In this document: positions 11,024-23,646 of the stretch, piece after piece
Layout: every line of letters begins with the position of its first letter
How positions within the stretch are numbered: the stretch's first letter is position 1
Assembly: GCA_023374045.1 (NCBI GenBank)
Contig: CM041780.1
Location: 92,221,627-92,285,626 of the forward strand
Length of the DNA stretch: 64,000 nt
Direction: 5' to 3'
Origin: Limonium bicolor
Lineage: Eukaryota > Streptophyta > Magnoliopsida > Caryophyllales > Plumbaginaceae
Position numbers and translations under genes: made by a program
Notes under the pieces: model-generated
The model's input: the letters and a program-made list of their open reading frames with translations, nothing else
Told to the model about the DNA's origin: nothing
Database searches by the model: none

Positions 11024-14000
11024 GCACGTTCCTAATTAATGGAGTGGAGGCCACCGTCTTGTTCGATTCAGGTGCCTCCCATTCCTTCATATCACAAGCG
11101 TTTCATGCTAAGATCAATGCTCCCACAGAGGATATCCATGACTGCTCTGTCTTGCTGCCATCCAGAGAGTTGATCAAGTGCAGTAAGCAGTGCAAGAATT
11201 TGAGCATACACATCAAGGGAGCAGACTTCCTTCTGGATGCCATAGTCTTCCTTGGCATGGGGTTCGACATAATTGTGGGCATGGACACGCTACAGCGGTA
11301 CCGAGGCAGACTACACTGTGCAGAGCATCGTCTCCTCCTGAAGTCAGCTACAGGGATCACAGTGTCATACCGAATGCAACCTAAACAGCCGACTGTGAAG
11401 GTTGTATCGGCTTTATCCCTGATGAAGGAGGTGTCCAAGGGCACTACCGCCTACTACTGTTATGCCCAGGATCTGAGGATGAATCCGAAGTTCCAGAGCG
11501 ATGTTCCCATTGTGTCGGAGTACCCCAACGTTTTTTCAGAGGAGCTACCTGGACTACAACCGCTGAGAGAGGTTGAATTCAACATGGACCTCATACCTGG
11601 TACGGGACCGATTGCTAAGGCTCCCTACCGGATGGGCCCTGCAGAGATGGTTGAGTTGAAGAAGCAGCTGCAGGAGCTACTAGATAAGGGTTTCATCAGA
11701 CCCAGTGTCTCACCTTGGGGTGCTCCAGTGCTTTTCGTCAAGAAGAAGGACGGGAGCATGAGACTCTGCATCGACTACAGGGAGCTGAACAATGTCACGA
11801 TCAAGAACAAGTACCCACTGCCCAGGATCGATGACTTGTTCGACCAGCTGAGGGGAGCTAAGGTGTTCTCCAAGATTGACCTGCGTTCCGGATATCATCA
11901 GATAGCTGTAGCTGAGTCGGATATAGAGAAAACAGCCTTCCGGACTAGATACGGCCACTACGAGTTCACAGTGATGCCGTTTGGACTGACCAATGCACCA
12001 GCGAGATTCATGGATCTGATGCAGAGAGTCTTCCAAGCCCAGTTAGATAAGTCAGTGGTCGTGTTCATAGACGACATCTTGATCTTCTCCAAGAGTCGGG
12101 AGAAACACGAGCAGCATTTGAGGACAGCCTTGGAGACTCTGAGAGAGAAGAAACTATATGCCAAGTTCAGCAAGTGTGAATTCTGGCTGGACAAGGTGTC
12201 ATTTCTTGGACATGTGATCTCAGCTGAGGGAGTTTCAGTAGACCCAGCTAAGATTGAGGCGGTGAAGAGCTGGCATAGACCTCGCACTATGATAGAGATT
12301 AGGAGTTTCCTTGGGTTGGCTGGCTACTATAGACGCTTTGTGAAGGACTTCTCCAGGCTAGCCAAGCCCTTGACCTCCCTGATGAGGAAGGACAGCCCAT
12401 TTGTATGGACAAAGGCTTGTGAGGCCTCCTTTCAGGCGCTGAAGGACGCCTTGACCACAGCTCCAGTATTAGTGATCCCTGAGGGGAACGAGGGATACGA
12501 GGTGTATTGTGATGCTTCAGGCAGAGAGATTGGTGGGGTACTGATGTAGAATGGCAGAGTGGTAGCATATGCTTCTCGACAGCTGAAGAAGCACAAAGAA
12601 AATTACCCCACACATGACCTTGAGCTCCTCGCCATAGTCTTCGCTTTGAAGATTGGCGACATTACTTGTATGGAGCCACAGTCCGGATTATGACAGACCA
12701 TAAGAGTCTGAAGTACATCTGGACCCAGAAGGAGCTGAACCTGAGACAGCGACGATGGGTCGAGCTACTGGCTGATTATGACATCAACCTTTAGTACACT
12801 GAAGGTAAAGGAATGTCGTGGCAGACGCTCTGAGCAGGAGAGCATACTCACTCCTAGGCTTGATAGAGACGACCACTACAGCTGAGGAGATATACGCAGC
12901 CCAGGACAGTGATGTATACCTACAGGGCGTCAGGCAGAAGTTAGCAGACGGTTTGACTAATGGTCTGAAGTATGAGTACGAGCTAGACAGCGAGGGACAC
13001 CTTCGAGTCAGAGGCAAACTCGACGTTCCTCAGGATGCGGTAGAACTTCAGACCAGGATTCTCTCTGAGGCTCATTCCTCTACATTATCAGTACACCCTG
13101 GAGCCACCAAGATGTACAAGGATTTGAAGCAGTTTTTCTGGTGGAGCGGGGTGAAGAGGGATGTAGCAGATTTCATCTCCCGATGCCTCACCTGTCAGAA
13201 GGTGAAGTTTGAGCATCGTCAACCAGGAGGTCAGATTCAGTCATTACCAGTACCGTGCTGGAAGTTTGACGACATCAGCATGGACTTTGTGGTCGGTCTC
13301 CCTCCAGCTAGAGGTGGACTGAATTCTATTTGGGTGATAGTCGATAGGTTGACCAAGACAACCAGGTTTATACCTATCAAGGACACATGGAAGGTGCCCA
13401 AGCTGGCTGAGGTGTTCACCATAGAGCACATCAAGTACCATGGAGTACCGAAGACGATCGTTCCGATCGTGACACACGTTTCCTCAGCAGATTTTGGCGT
13501 CAGGTGCAGGAGGCGTTTGGTACTCAGCTACGCCTTAGCACGGCCTTTCACCCTCAGACTGATGGCAGACTGAGAGGACGATTCAGACGCTGGAGGATAT
13601 GCGGCGAGCGGTCACTCTAGACTATTAGGGGAGTTGGGTAGAGCGTCTACACCTGGTGGAGTTCTCCTACAATAACTCCTGCCACTCATCTATCGGCATG
13701 GCACCGTTCCAGGCTCTGTATGGCTGGCCGTGCCAGACTCCCTTATCATGGAGTGACCCTACCGAGGCAGTCCTGATTGGGCCCGAGTACGTTCAGACAC
13801 TACAGGATGACGTCAGAGTTATTCAGCAGCACATGAGGGCAGCGCAGTCTGGACAGAAATCCTATGGGGATCAGCGCACCAAAGAGCTCGAGTTTCAGTT
13901 GGGTGACATGGTTTTCTTACGGGTGTCTCCGATGAGAGGGATATTCAGATTTGGGATGAGGGGGAAACTAAGCCCTAAGTATGTCGGTCCGTACAGGATT

Positions 14001-14314
14001 ACGGAGCGAGTGGGCCCAGCTGCTTACAGACTAGAGCTACCAGCGGAGTTAGGGAAGGTACACGACGTTTCATGTATCTCAGCTGAAGAAGTATGCCTGA
14101 CCCTTCTCACGTACTGCAGCCAGAGAGATTGGAGATTGAGCCTACACTGAGGTATGAGGAGACTCCTATTCGGATCTTGGACACGAAGGTCCGAGAAACG
14201 AGAGGCAGATCAGTCAAACTAGTGAAAGTTCTTTGGGTGCATCATGGGGTTGAGGAAGCTACTTGGGAGACTGAGGACTCTATGAGAGTGAAGTACCCAC
14301 ATCTATTCGCATGA
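11024..14314 (+). pseudogene. pol of the Tekay-type element: PR-RT-RNaseH-INT-chromodomain (broken)
   Basis: Replication polyprotein. Protease: [12 protein letters not shown] at about 11060-11095. RT (about 11590-12290): [12 protein letters not shown], the [11 protein letters not shown] block and [10 protein letters not shown], the catalytic DD. RNase[14 protein letters not shown] (12506-12544) and the block ending near 12835. Integrase: an HHCC finger (HSSTLSVHPG...CLTCQ, about 13070-13200), first catalytic Asp in SMDFVVGLP, later acidic residues in shifted frames, and SYNNSCHSSIGMAPF (13664-13708). The C-terminal block to 14314 (ILDTKVRE...EEATWE...KYPHLFA) is the divergent chromodomain of Tekay-type elements. 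Damage: TAG at 12547, 12792 and 13626; one-base deletions near 12650, 12813, 13462 and 13571; a frame change near 14090. The first coding block is open from 11024 to 12546. Confidence 0.85.
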
Positions 14315-14370
14315 TGATTTCTTATCCCTCTGTAGCTCACGTTAGTAGCGGCACGAGGGCGTACCTTAGC

Positions 14371-14391
14371 TCTTTTAAGGGGGATATACTG
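14371..14391 (+). other. Second copy of the polypurine-tract sequence
   Basis: TCTTTTAAGGGGGATATACT followed by G is identical to the sequence immediately before the 3' LTR (14693-14713), 322 bp upstream of it. The interval 14392-14692 is otherwise featureless 3' UTR. Confidence 0.7.
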
Positions 14392-14698
14392 GCATACTCC
14401 TCCTTCGTTACCTCATCCGGATTATGCCTTGTTGCATTATTAGTAGAGGGAGAACATTATTAGTAGAGTGAGAGGTGTAGGTATGTACGTAGTTTTACAT
14501 TATGGCACGGTAGTATGTGACGTTTGATTTAGTATATCTTGGTATATTTTGATTCAGTTTGATTTGATTCTGAGTAATCTCAAGTGGAATATTGAAATAG
14601 AATGGATGGAAGTTAAGGAGGATTGGATTGGTATGAAAATTCGTTGGAATTATTATCATTTCAAGTTGATATTTAAACTTCGAGGCGAAGTTTCTTTT

Positions 14699-14707
14699 AA
14701 GGGGGAT
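14699..14707 (+). other. Polypurine tract
   Basis: AAGGGGGAT lies four bases before the 3' LTR (TGAAATACC starts at 14712). It serves as primer for plus-strand DNA synthesis. Confidence 0.8.
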
Positions 14708-14711
14708 ATAC

Positions 14712-17700
14712 TGAAATACCCCTAAATTGATTTAAATTAATTAGGGGATTTCTTTTATTAAAACCGTAAATAATACTATTAATATTATATTATAGTATGG
14801 GATTGTGAATAATAAATCATTAATCCTTATATGGAATTATGAAAATTAAATCATGGGATTTCTTCCATTTAATCTTAAAGAATATTATTAAATATTGGAT
14901 TACTATATAATTATATAGTATTATGAATTTAATAATAAGATTTATAAGTCAATAAATCTTGGAAAAATTTCTAAACACTCCAAGTATATTATAAAGATTT
15001 TAGAAAGAGTTGGAACATTGATTTGAAACATAAAAGTCAATATAAAATCCTAGAAACCTTAAAGCTTTTCAAGCCTTGCTAGGGTTGACTTTTTGAGAAT
15101 GGTCAAACCAGCCCATGAAACCTATACCAATAAATTGGTTTTAGAAAACCATGAAGATCGATAAAAAGAACGTCAAAAACGGATCATCCTAACCAAAGTT
15201 ATGATAGAATGAAGTTTAGAGCCAAAATTTTGAAAACTGCCACGTGTCAAGCTCACACGGGTCGCCTGTACTTAGCACGAAAATCGGCCAGAATCCTAAC
15301 TGCCATCAGCATTTTTGCCCTAACTTTAGACACTTATATATCACTCATCTTTACGAATTTGGCAACGCCGTTTTTTTCATTCTACTCTCCTTAATCTCCT
15401 CTTTGCAACCATAGCTCACACTCAGTCTAAATCTTCCTAAATCCACCGGAAAATTGATCCAAAGTTGCCTCCTTGCTCAGTCGCAACCCAGATTCCCAAT
15501 TTTCACCGAATTCAGGTAAACTTCGTTCGATCATAACTTCTTCGTTTCTCATCCAAAATTCGAGTTATTTAGCTTGTTGTGTATATCTCTAATCCCTCTA
15601 TAACTTTCATGTTTACACCCAAGGCTAATTCCCAACCGTTTGGAAGAACGAGGTGCTTAAAGTTCGTGATCCGACATCACATAAAATCATAGGAAAAACG
15701 TAAGGTAAACTCGTAACTTTCGGGTCAGATTTCTTTCTATATAGAGCAAATTAGAGTGAGTTCTTGCTATCAATGTGTAGAGCTATGTTTCCTCTTTAGA
15801 TTAAGCCCAAAACAAAGCCTAACTCGATCTGTATTGAAAATTATAGTGTTGCAAAGTTGGCTACTCAATCAGTCGTAAAGGTTGAGTTTTTCCAGAACCC
15901 GATTTCGAATTCCTTCGTTGGCACAATTCCGGTGAGTTTTTCTTCAAATTCTTCCGATGTTGCTAATCTACATTGCATTACCGGTCAAACCCATGTATTA
16001 ATTTAGTCTATTGCGTACATACTGGAAGAATTCGTCAAATCGAAAACCGAAACAAACATAAACCCTAAACTCGATACCCAGATTCGTATTTCCGATTTTG
16101 TGCATCTTAGATCTTAAAATTGGTATCAATGGAACCGCAAGAAGATTTCGAATTCAATGAAACAAAAATAACTCGATTTGGTTCTGTGAGTTGAGAGGGA
16201 TCAAGGATTTAGTACTCGAACTTCGTTCCTCTTTCACTGATGAACTCGAGAATTTTCGGCCGTCCGATCGTAGGTTTTAGAAACGGGCGGCCGAGATTAG
16301 ATCTGGGGAGTTTTAAGTTAGTTATGAATTATGATATTTCTAGAATTAAACCCTAACTTGTTGAATTAATTTAAATACCTTCCCGAATGTATTTTGACTT
16401 GAAATTTTAACCATAGATTCCTTATAAAATCTAGTTTATTTTGATATAAATTAATATGGTTTTGGAGTTTTTAAACGTAAGTTATGATTTTTGAAAGTTA
16501 CGGGTATTATGGAATTATTTGGTTAAATAAAAAAGATATTTTTATGAAATAAAAATTTTATAATATGTCTAAAATATTATAGCTACCATATACTTAATTT
16601 GGGAATTTTTGGACAATGGTAAATGGGTTTAAAAATTGTGTTTATGAGTTTTTCATAAGAATAACTTATAATATATGGTTTTAATGTAACAAAAATTAAA
16701 GTATGGTTTGTTAATAAACTTTTTAAGCTGGAAAAATAAGGAAAACTAAATTAACATTTTATAACAGTATGTTTATAAATGCTTTGGGTATTAGCTTTTA
16801 AGAGAAGTGAAATTATTTACGTATATATATATACTTATATGGGAGAATTAAAATAGAAACTTATGTTAAATCAAGGAATTTAATTATTCTACATTTTATT
16901 TATTATATTATATGGGAGTTAATATTCTTAAATAAAACTAGGGAAAAATATATATATTTACACATATATAAAAAGGGAATAAAATAGTAACTTAGGGTAA
17001 AACAGGTAGCTAAATAAATCAACACTTTATTTATAAACCATATATCGGTTGTGGATATGCCTAAAAGTTATTAAACATGATTAAATACAATAAAAATTTC
17101 TTTAAGATGTCTGGATAAACCTTAATACACAAAGATATATATATATATATATATATATATACATTTAAAAAATTAAAAATAGATGAAGGAAATATCAGTC
17201 CTTGTGAGAGATATAATAAGAAGAATATATATATTAAACTTTAGGATTTTAATCGGTGTGTAATAAAATAGTCATTGATAACTTAAGGGTTTAATTACAC
17301 AGGATAAACGTAACACGGTCTTGGGTTAACCTACTGAGCCCAAGTTTATGAACTCCAAAAGCCCACTTAAACAATTCAAAGAGAGTTTGGGCCACTCTCA
17401 GGGATAAATCCTAAATCATTTCAAATTAAACGAAATGGGCCTAACAAAGGATTTAATTAACAAAATCAAGCCCAAACCTTTGTGAGAGAGTAATGGTAAA
17501 CCTGGAACTATAAATCAGTAGGAATAGGGGATGATTAGTTTATAAGTTGCTTAACTAATCAACACTTGGAACACCTTAATTATAGGTTACTATTAAGGGA
17601 TCACTCATTCGAGTTAACTATTGTTCTTCACCTACCAGGTACGATTTCTCGTACTCTTATGCATTGCTAACAAGACTTAAGGGATGTTTTTGACAAACGC

Positions 17701-18932
17701 TAATTGAGCTAAAATGGATTTCTAAAAGGAAATGGTTGTGTGACTAACTCAGCTTGTGTGGCTAACTGGGCCTTGAATGTGTAACTCCTTTGGTTATTGG
17801 TTCCTCCTATCTAGTTGTTTCACTAGATATTAACTGCCCAGGGTTTACGCTTCTGCACTCTATAGGACTGAGTGTTTTGGTATTGCTTTGGTGCAGTTAA
17901 TGATCTAGTGGGGTAACTGGGAATATAGGCAATATCTGGTGTTAGTAATTCTTCCTTTGGATAATGGGTATTGTTTCATCCATGAGTCGAGTTTGTTCAG
18001 CCTTATTGGGAATGGATTCTTTCTATTGGGTATTAATTGTTGAGGGTTTACGCCTCTGCACTCTGTAGGACTGAGTGTTTTGGTATTGCTCTTGTGCAGT
18101 TAATAATCTAATGGGAATATGAGAAAATGTTAATCTTGGTACTGAGTATGGATTCTTTTATTAGGTGGTGCACACACTTTTCACCGATGACTGAGAACGG
18201 GTCGGTGGCAGCGGAGGTCTGCTATACCTCGTCCATATGGACAACTGACAGCGGAGGTCCGTTTACCTCGTCCTTGTGACAACTGACTGGCGGTGGGGGC
18301 CATCTCTCCCAATGGGTTTTATTCCACTCTTGAGTTATGGTTCTTGGATCTCTTCTTTCATTCCTAGTCCTTGTGACTACTTGGGTTTTCCTATTCCTAA
18401 CTGAAACTGAATCTAACACAAACAATGGATGTACACTAACTTATGGTGTGATTCTTCTGATTGACTAACTTTAACTTTATGTTATGTATTACTTTCGCAA
18501 CTTGTTATCTTGACTTGGTGATTTGTGAAATGCCTTGTTCCTCTGTGTGGTTTAAGTGATTGTTTTCAAGCTATTATTTATTTAAGAGTTGTGTTATAAG
18601 TTTGTTTTTGGAGGATCGTACCAGTTCCATTCCAGGGAACTGACCCACCCCTCTCGGGGTGGGCTGCTTGGTTTTATCTTGCAGGTACGAGTTATTATAC
18701 AGGTGGCCACGAAGAGAACGAGTGATTGGGATGGGATTAGGTTTTTGTGGAGAGTTAATATGTTTTATTACTGTTTTATTTTTGTTAAGTTTTCTCGAGG
18801 TTCAGACTGTGACTGTAGTAATCTTTTAAGTTGTAATTGGTGAGGTTTGGTGCCGGGTGTTTGGAACCCGATGGTCTGTTACGCCTTTAGTATTTTATTT
18901 CCGCTATAAATATGTTAAATAGGGGCGTTACA
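14712..18932 (+). repeat. 3' LTR of the Tekay-type element
   Basis: Begins TGAAATACCCC and ends AGGGGCGTTACA, with canonical TG...CA ends. It mirrors 4024-8245. The (TA)n tract at 17137-17162 is longer than in the 5' LTR, and several indels distinguish the two (e.g. near 14749 and 18540). Confidence 0.9.
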
Positions 18933-18937
18933 CTCGT
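18933..18937. repeat. Target-site duplication CTCGT, right
   Basis: Matches 4019-4023. Family A sequence resumes directly after it. Confidence 0.9.
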
Positions 18938-19329
18938 GAGGAGTATTGCATTTGGATTTGCACCTTAGAAACTCGGTATCTCGGATTGTAAACTTAAGTA
19001 CGGCTTGAATGGAGAATCATGTATATTTGTTTTGGATTTGGAGTTTGGATTGTATTTGTTGTACTCGGTTATTCCGGTCCATCAGACCGATGTTGTATTG
19101 GAAGTAGGCCTTGTTAGTCACGTGGGTGACTAGCGGCATTGTATCACCCACTGTTGAATGTGAATTATCCGCTGTGTTTGTAGAGATGTTCGAGATGATT
19201 AGACGGTAATGACGGGATTAGCAGTTGGGGTGTTACACCCGCCGTTGGTAGTTTTGATTTCCGCTGCTTGACGATGGTAATTGAGATGGGTTAGGAGTTA
19301 ATGGTTGGATTAACGGCAGGGGTGTTACA
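18938..19329 (+). mobile_element. Family A LTR, copy 1, right end
   Basis: Collinear with 44395-44576: 'gtccatcagacc', 'ttaggccttgttagtcacgtg' and 'gcattgtatcaccca' are shared. The last 190 bp consist of two diverged tandem copies of about 95 bp (about 19140-19234 and 19235-19329), each ending GGGGTGTTACA; copy 2 of the family has only one. The LTR end at 19329 abuts Tat-element sequence. Confidence 0.75.
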
Positions 19330-19756
19330 GTATAAGCAGCCTACCGCGCAGTATTCCAGCAACTAGTTCTCCCGGACCCGGCCGGAAGAGGAAACTCATC
19401 CAAAACTGGACCATAGCAAGTCCTTTGGAGTAATTACAGGTATGTAATGAAAAAGTTTAGGTCCATCCTCTAGAAAAAGGCGTAAGATATTTCCTCAGAA
19501 AGGAAGAATCATTTTATCTGCATCCCGCCAAAAATATTCACTTGTCATTTTTTGAATATCTACATATTACTATTTTGCGGACATCTATTTATCGTCTCAA
19601 CAAAAATTTCTATACTAGCATGATATCATCAAATGACAAAATAAAAAAGGGAGGAGCGCGGCTAATAAAAATTCCCCTTAAGAAAATTCATAGGGCTATT
19701 CTCGGAGGTAGGGCCACTGACGCCAAACAAAAGAAAAAGGCATGTTCATGAGGTCC
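19330..19756 (+). pseudogene. Residual gag C-terminus of the Tat element
   Basis: From about 19630 the frame ending at 19751 reads KKIHRAILGGRATDA, which resembles the conserved 'I..I.GG' segment at the end of Tat gag just before protease. It is followed by a frame change near 19745 into the protease frame. 19330-19620 has no clear similarity and two stop-rich frames. Assignment is by position and a short motif only. Confidence 0.45.
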
Positions 19757-22440
19757 ACCAGGAGCTTCCCAAGGGAAAGGTCGCCAGGCACGATGAGCTT
19801 CCCCCAATCTACTTCACCGAAGATGACGAAGAAGGAGTCCTATACCCACATAACAATCCCCTTGTCATAAGGGCTCAGGTGAACGACCGTATGATGGAAG
19901 GTATCTTGGTCGACAGTGGGGCTAGCGCCAATGTAATCTCCGTGAAGGCAGTGAAGAAGCTTGAGATCCCCAAGAGCAAGATCAAACCCTACTCAGCTGT
20001 ATTAGGGGGGTTTGTAGGAGGAATCTCCGCTAAGTCGGCGGGCAGCGTCGATTTCACCATCACCTTGGGGCAAGGGGACAAAAGACGCACGGAAAGGCTG
20101 ACAACTTTCATTCTCCTCGGACTCTCCGGATATAACATGTACTTGGGTCGCCCCGGGATCAATGCCTTCAGAGCCATATGTAGTACCCACCACTTAAAGA
20201 TGAAGTATCTGACTAGGTCAGGAAAGTTGGCAACGGTAAGGGGAAGTCAAAAGGTAGCACGGGTGTGCGAAGTCAGAATCATGGAAGATCTTCCGGAGGA
20301 AGGGGTAGTCAAAACGGTCAGATCGGAAAAGGAGTTTGAAGGGAAGCTCCCCCTTTCAACCAAAACACTAAAAGAAGTAGGGAAATACGAGGCTCCCACC
20401 GATCTTCCGATTGAGGTACACTTAAAAACTGACCCCACTAAATTCTTTAAAATTGGAAATGCATTTGACAGCGGAGAGCAAACCCATCTAACGAGATTCT
20501 TGGAAAAAAGAAGGGTCACATTCACTTGGAGCACAGGGGAAATGCCTGGGATTGACCCAAGCGTTATCCAGCATAGCCTCCATGTAGATCCAAAGCATCA
20601 AGCAATCAGGCAAAGAAAAAGGATAGTCGGGGCAGAAAGGGATCAGACCGCCCGGGAGGAGGTCCAGAGACTTTTACAGGCAGGATTCATTAGAGAAGTA
20701 TCATATCCCAAGTGGCTGGCCAATGTGGTCATGGTAAAAAAAGTCAAATGGAAAATGGAGAATGTGTGTGGATTTCACAAACTTGAACAAAGCATGCCCA
20801 AAAGACTTCTACCCTTTGCCATCGATAGATCGGCTGGTCGTTGCAATAGCCCAGAGTTCTGTTTGAGCTTTTTAGACGCATTCTTTGGATATAACCAGAT
20901 AAGGATGAACGAAAATGATTCAGAAAAGACTTCCTTCGTTACTTCAGCATGTACTTTCTGCTACAGGGTAATGCCCTTTGGGTTAAAGAATGCGGGAGCA
21001 ACCTTTCAAAGAATGATAGACAAAGTGTTCCTGGAACAGCTTACCCGGAACGTGGAGGCTTATGTCGACGACATAGTTGTAAGAAGCCCGTCCAAAGAAC
21101 AACGCATGAAGGACCTGGAGGAAACATTCGCCACGTTGGATCAATTCAAAATCAAATTAAACCCTGAGAAATGTGTATTTGGGGTGGCCAAGGGGAAATT
21201 TCTCGGCTTCATAGTCAGGCAGCGAGGAATCGAGGTAGACCCAGAAAAGAGCCAGGCCGTCCTCAACCTCAGCCCCCCGAGGAACATTAAAGATGTTCAG
21301 GCCCTCAATGGGAGAGTTACAGCCTTGAGTAGGTTTTGCTCAAAGTTACAAGAGAAAACGATCCCATTCTTCAACATATTGAGAAAAGATGATAAGTTCC
21401 AATGGGGACAAGAATGCATCGAAGCCTTTGAGAAAATCAAGGGAATGCTCCGAGAACTACCCAAGTTGGGAGTCCCAGCGCCCGGTCAAGATCTCTACCT
21501 CTATCTATCCGCCTCGGACTGGGTGGTAGCAGCAGTCTTGATAATGGAGGAAGGGACAAAAGAGATACCCGTCTATTACACCGGGAAGATCCTCAGGCCG
21601 ATAGAAAGACGGTACACCAATATTGAGAAAATCCTTTTTGCCCTGGTAACAGCGTCCCGGAAGCTACGCCCATACTTCCAGCCACACCGAATCTTTGTTA
21701 GAACCAACTGGCCACTAAAGCAGATAGCTAACAATCCTAATGCCTCCGGACGCATGGTAAGTTGGACAGTCAAGCTTACCCAGTATGAGATCTACTTCCT
21801 GCCGCGCACAGCAATCAAAGCGCAAGTGTTAGCAGACTTCATAACTGAGACCAGCTTCGACCAGGAAGAAGGAAAAGCACTCCCCCCTTTTGTTATCTTG
21901 GTAGACGGAGCCCGGTGCAAGGCAGGGGCAGGAGTGGGGATCGTAGTCCAAACCCCTGACAGACAAGACCTCAACTACGCTTTCTGACTAGAGTTTGAGG
22001 TAACCAATAGTGAGGCCGAATACGAAGCCCTCATCCAGGGCTTGGAGGTCGTCGCTGCCCTAGGGGCAACGGATCTAGAGATATATTCAGATTCAATGTT
22101 GGTAGCCCAGCAAAGTGACAACATATATGAAGTAAAGGAGGAAAGGCTATGGAAATACTTGCTCAAAGTTTAGGAGCTGAAAGCAAACTTCTCGAAGTGC
22201 AAGCTGAAGCACCTCCCCGGCAAAGAATGCTGAGGCAAACGCGCTAGCGAAACTAGCAAGCATGGCCGAAAGAACCCCAAACAAGGTGTGGTTAGAAACT
22301 AAAACCAGCTCAAGTCTTGATGAAGCCCAAGTCATATCAGTCGAATTCCTCATGCCGGCAGAATCATGGATGACCCCAATCGTGGAGTACATACTCGAAG
22401 GGAAGTTGCCTTCAGGGACAAGGAAGCCAAAACAATAAAA
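19757..22440 (+). pseudogene. pol of the Tat element: protease, RT, RNaseH, archaeal-type RNaseH (broken)
   Basis: Open from 19757 to a TGA at 21985. A linker (LPPIYFTEDDEEGV) precedes protease with GILVDSGASANVIS (about 19900-19945) and YNMYLGRPGINAF. RT has RLLQAGFIREV, LSFLDAFFGYNQIRM, VMPFGLKNAGATFQRM and AYVDDIVV, the catalytic YVDD. RNaseH follows (LYLYLSAS...PVYYTGKIL...RKLRPYF). The second RNaseH begins FVILVDGARCKAGAGVGIV (21891-21947) and continues past the TGA through NSEAEYEALIQGLE and LEIYSDSMLV (about 22010-22100), then a TAG at 22171 and a one-base shift near 22225. Within RT the long open frame is misleading: from about 20747 to 20868 the conserved RT sequence is in another frame, the result of a +1 and a compensating -1 change. 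Confidence 0.85.
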
Positions 22441-23582
22441 AGATGGGCGACATCATTTTTCTTCGAAAATGGACATCTATACAAAAGATCATTTGCGAGA
22501 CCCGCCCTCAAATGTGTTACCACGAGAGAAGGAAACGAGCTCATAAGAGAGGTACACGAAGGAGCTTACGGGAATCACCAGGGAGTGAGGGCCACGGTTC
22601 ATAAGATCATGAGACTTGGTTACTTTTGGCCAAAAATGCAGGAACATTACAAAGAATACATCTAGAAGTGCATAAGATGCCAGAAGCATGGCAACAGGAT
22701 ACACAGCCCCCCGGCTATGCAGAAAGCCATCTTATCTCCAATCCCCTTCGCCGTATGGGGGCTAGACATCATTGGTCCTTTCCCGGAAGCATCTCCCGGG
22801 AGGTTTAAATTTGCATATGTGGCTATCGACTACTTCACAAAATGGGTAGAGGCCATGCCAACGATATCTATCACGGCAAAAAAGTCGCAAGAGTTCATCT
22901 GGAAGTACGTAGTGTGCAGGTTCAGCTTGCCAAGAACAATTATAACGGATAATGGGACGCAATTCAATTACGACAGTTCCGAAAATTTTGTGAGGAATGG
23001 CGGATCGAGCTAAGGTTCGCCTCTGTGGCACACCCACAGGCTAACGGTCAGGTCGAGAACGCAAATGGACAAATTATCAAAGCTCTGAAAAGAAAGCTAG
23101 GTGATAGAAAGGGGAGTTGGGCAGAGCTGCTGCCCCAGGTTCTATGGTCTTACCGGACAACAGAAAAGGGTCCACCGGCGAAACATCATTCAGACTAACA
23201 TATGGCTTGGAAGCGGTCATCCCAGCCGAAGTTACAATCCCGTCGATCCACTGGGAATCTTACGAGGAACAGTCCAATAATGAGGGGATAAAAGACAGCC
23301 TAGACCTCCTCGAAGAAGCAAGGGGTGCGGCGGAGGCAAGAATGGTCGAGGATAAAAGAAATGTGGAAAAATATTTTAACCGCAGGGTCAAAGAAAAGGT
23401 TCGTCCCAGGGGAGCTAATCCTGTAAGAGGCCAAGCAACCTAAGAAGCTCGACCCACAGTGGGAAGGCCCGTATGTTATCCACCAGAGAGTCGGACGGGC
23501 ATCGTATCATTTAAATAATATTGAAGGGTATGAACTACCGCATTCCTGGCACGCAGAGTGCCTAAAGAAATTCTATGTGTAA
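22441..23582 (+). pseudogene. Integrase of the Tat element (broken)
   Basis: Zinc-finger half: HEGAYGNHQGVRATVHKIM and a CIRCQKHG region that crosses TAG 22663-22665. Core: WGLDIIGPFPEA (first Asp, about 22757-22792), FTKWVEAMP, ITDNGTQF (second Asp, about 22944-22967), then a shift near 22985 and AHPQANGQVENANGQI with the third acidic residue (about 23028-23075). The tail frame 23117-23443 contains ETSFRLTYGLEAVIPAEV, the usual integrase C-terminal block. After a shift near 23425 the frame ends with HAECLKKFYV and TAA at 23580-23582, the normal Tat terminus. At least three frameshifts and one stop make it non-functional. Confidence 0.8.
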
Positions 23583-23646
23583 AAATTGTGTAACGCACTG
23601 GGAACATCAATAAAAGGAGGAATTATTTTTTCAGAAACAATGCCTC

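Larger units (their letters stand above)
4024..18932 (+). mobile_element. Complete Ty3/gypsy chromovirus, Tekay/Del type, with AlkB cargo
   Basis: 14.9-kb element bounded by 4.2-kb direct LTRs and the 5-bp target duplication CTCGT. The order is LTR, tRNA-Met type primer site, gag with two zinc knuckles, an AlkB-like dioxygenase domain, protease, reverse transcriptase, RNaseH, integrase with chromodomain-like tail, polypurine tract, LTR. The long LTRs, the RT/INT sequences and a C-terminal block ending in KYPHLFA are what I know of Tekay (Del) chromoviruses. The AlkB segment is not part of any standard LTR-retrotransposon gene set. gag, the AlkB N-terminus and pol each contain stops or frameshifts, so this copy cannot make a complete polyprotein. 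Confidence 0.9.
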
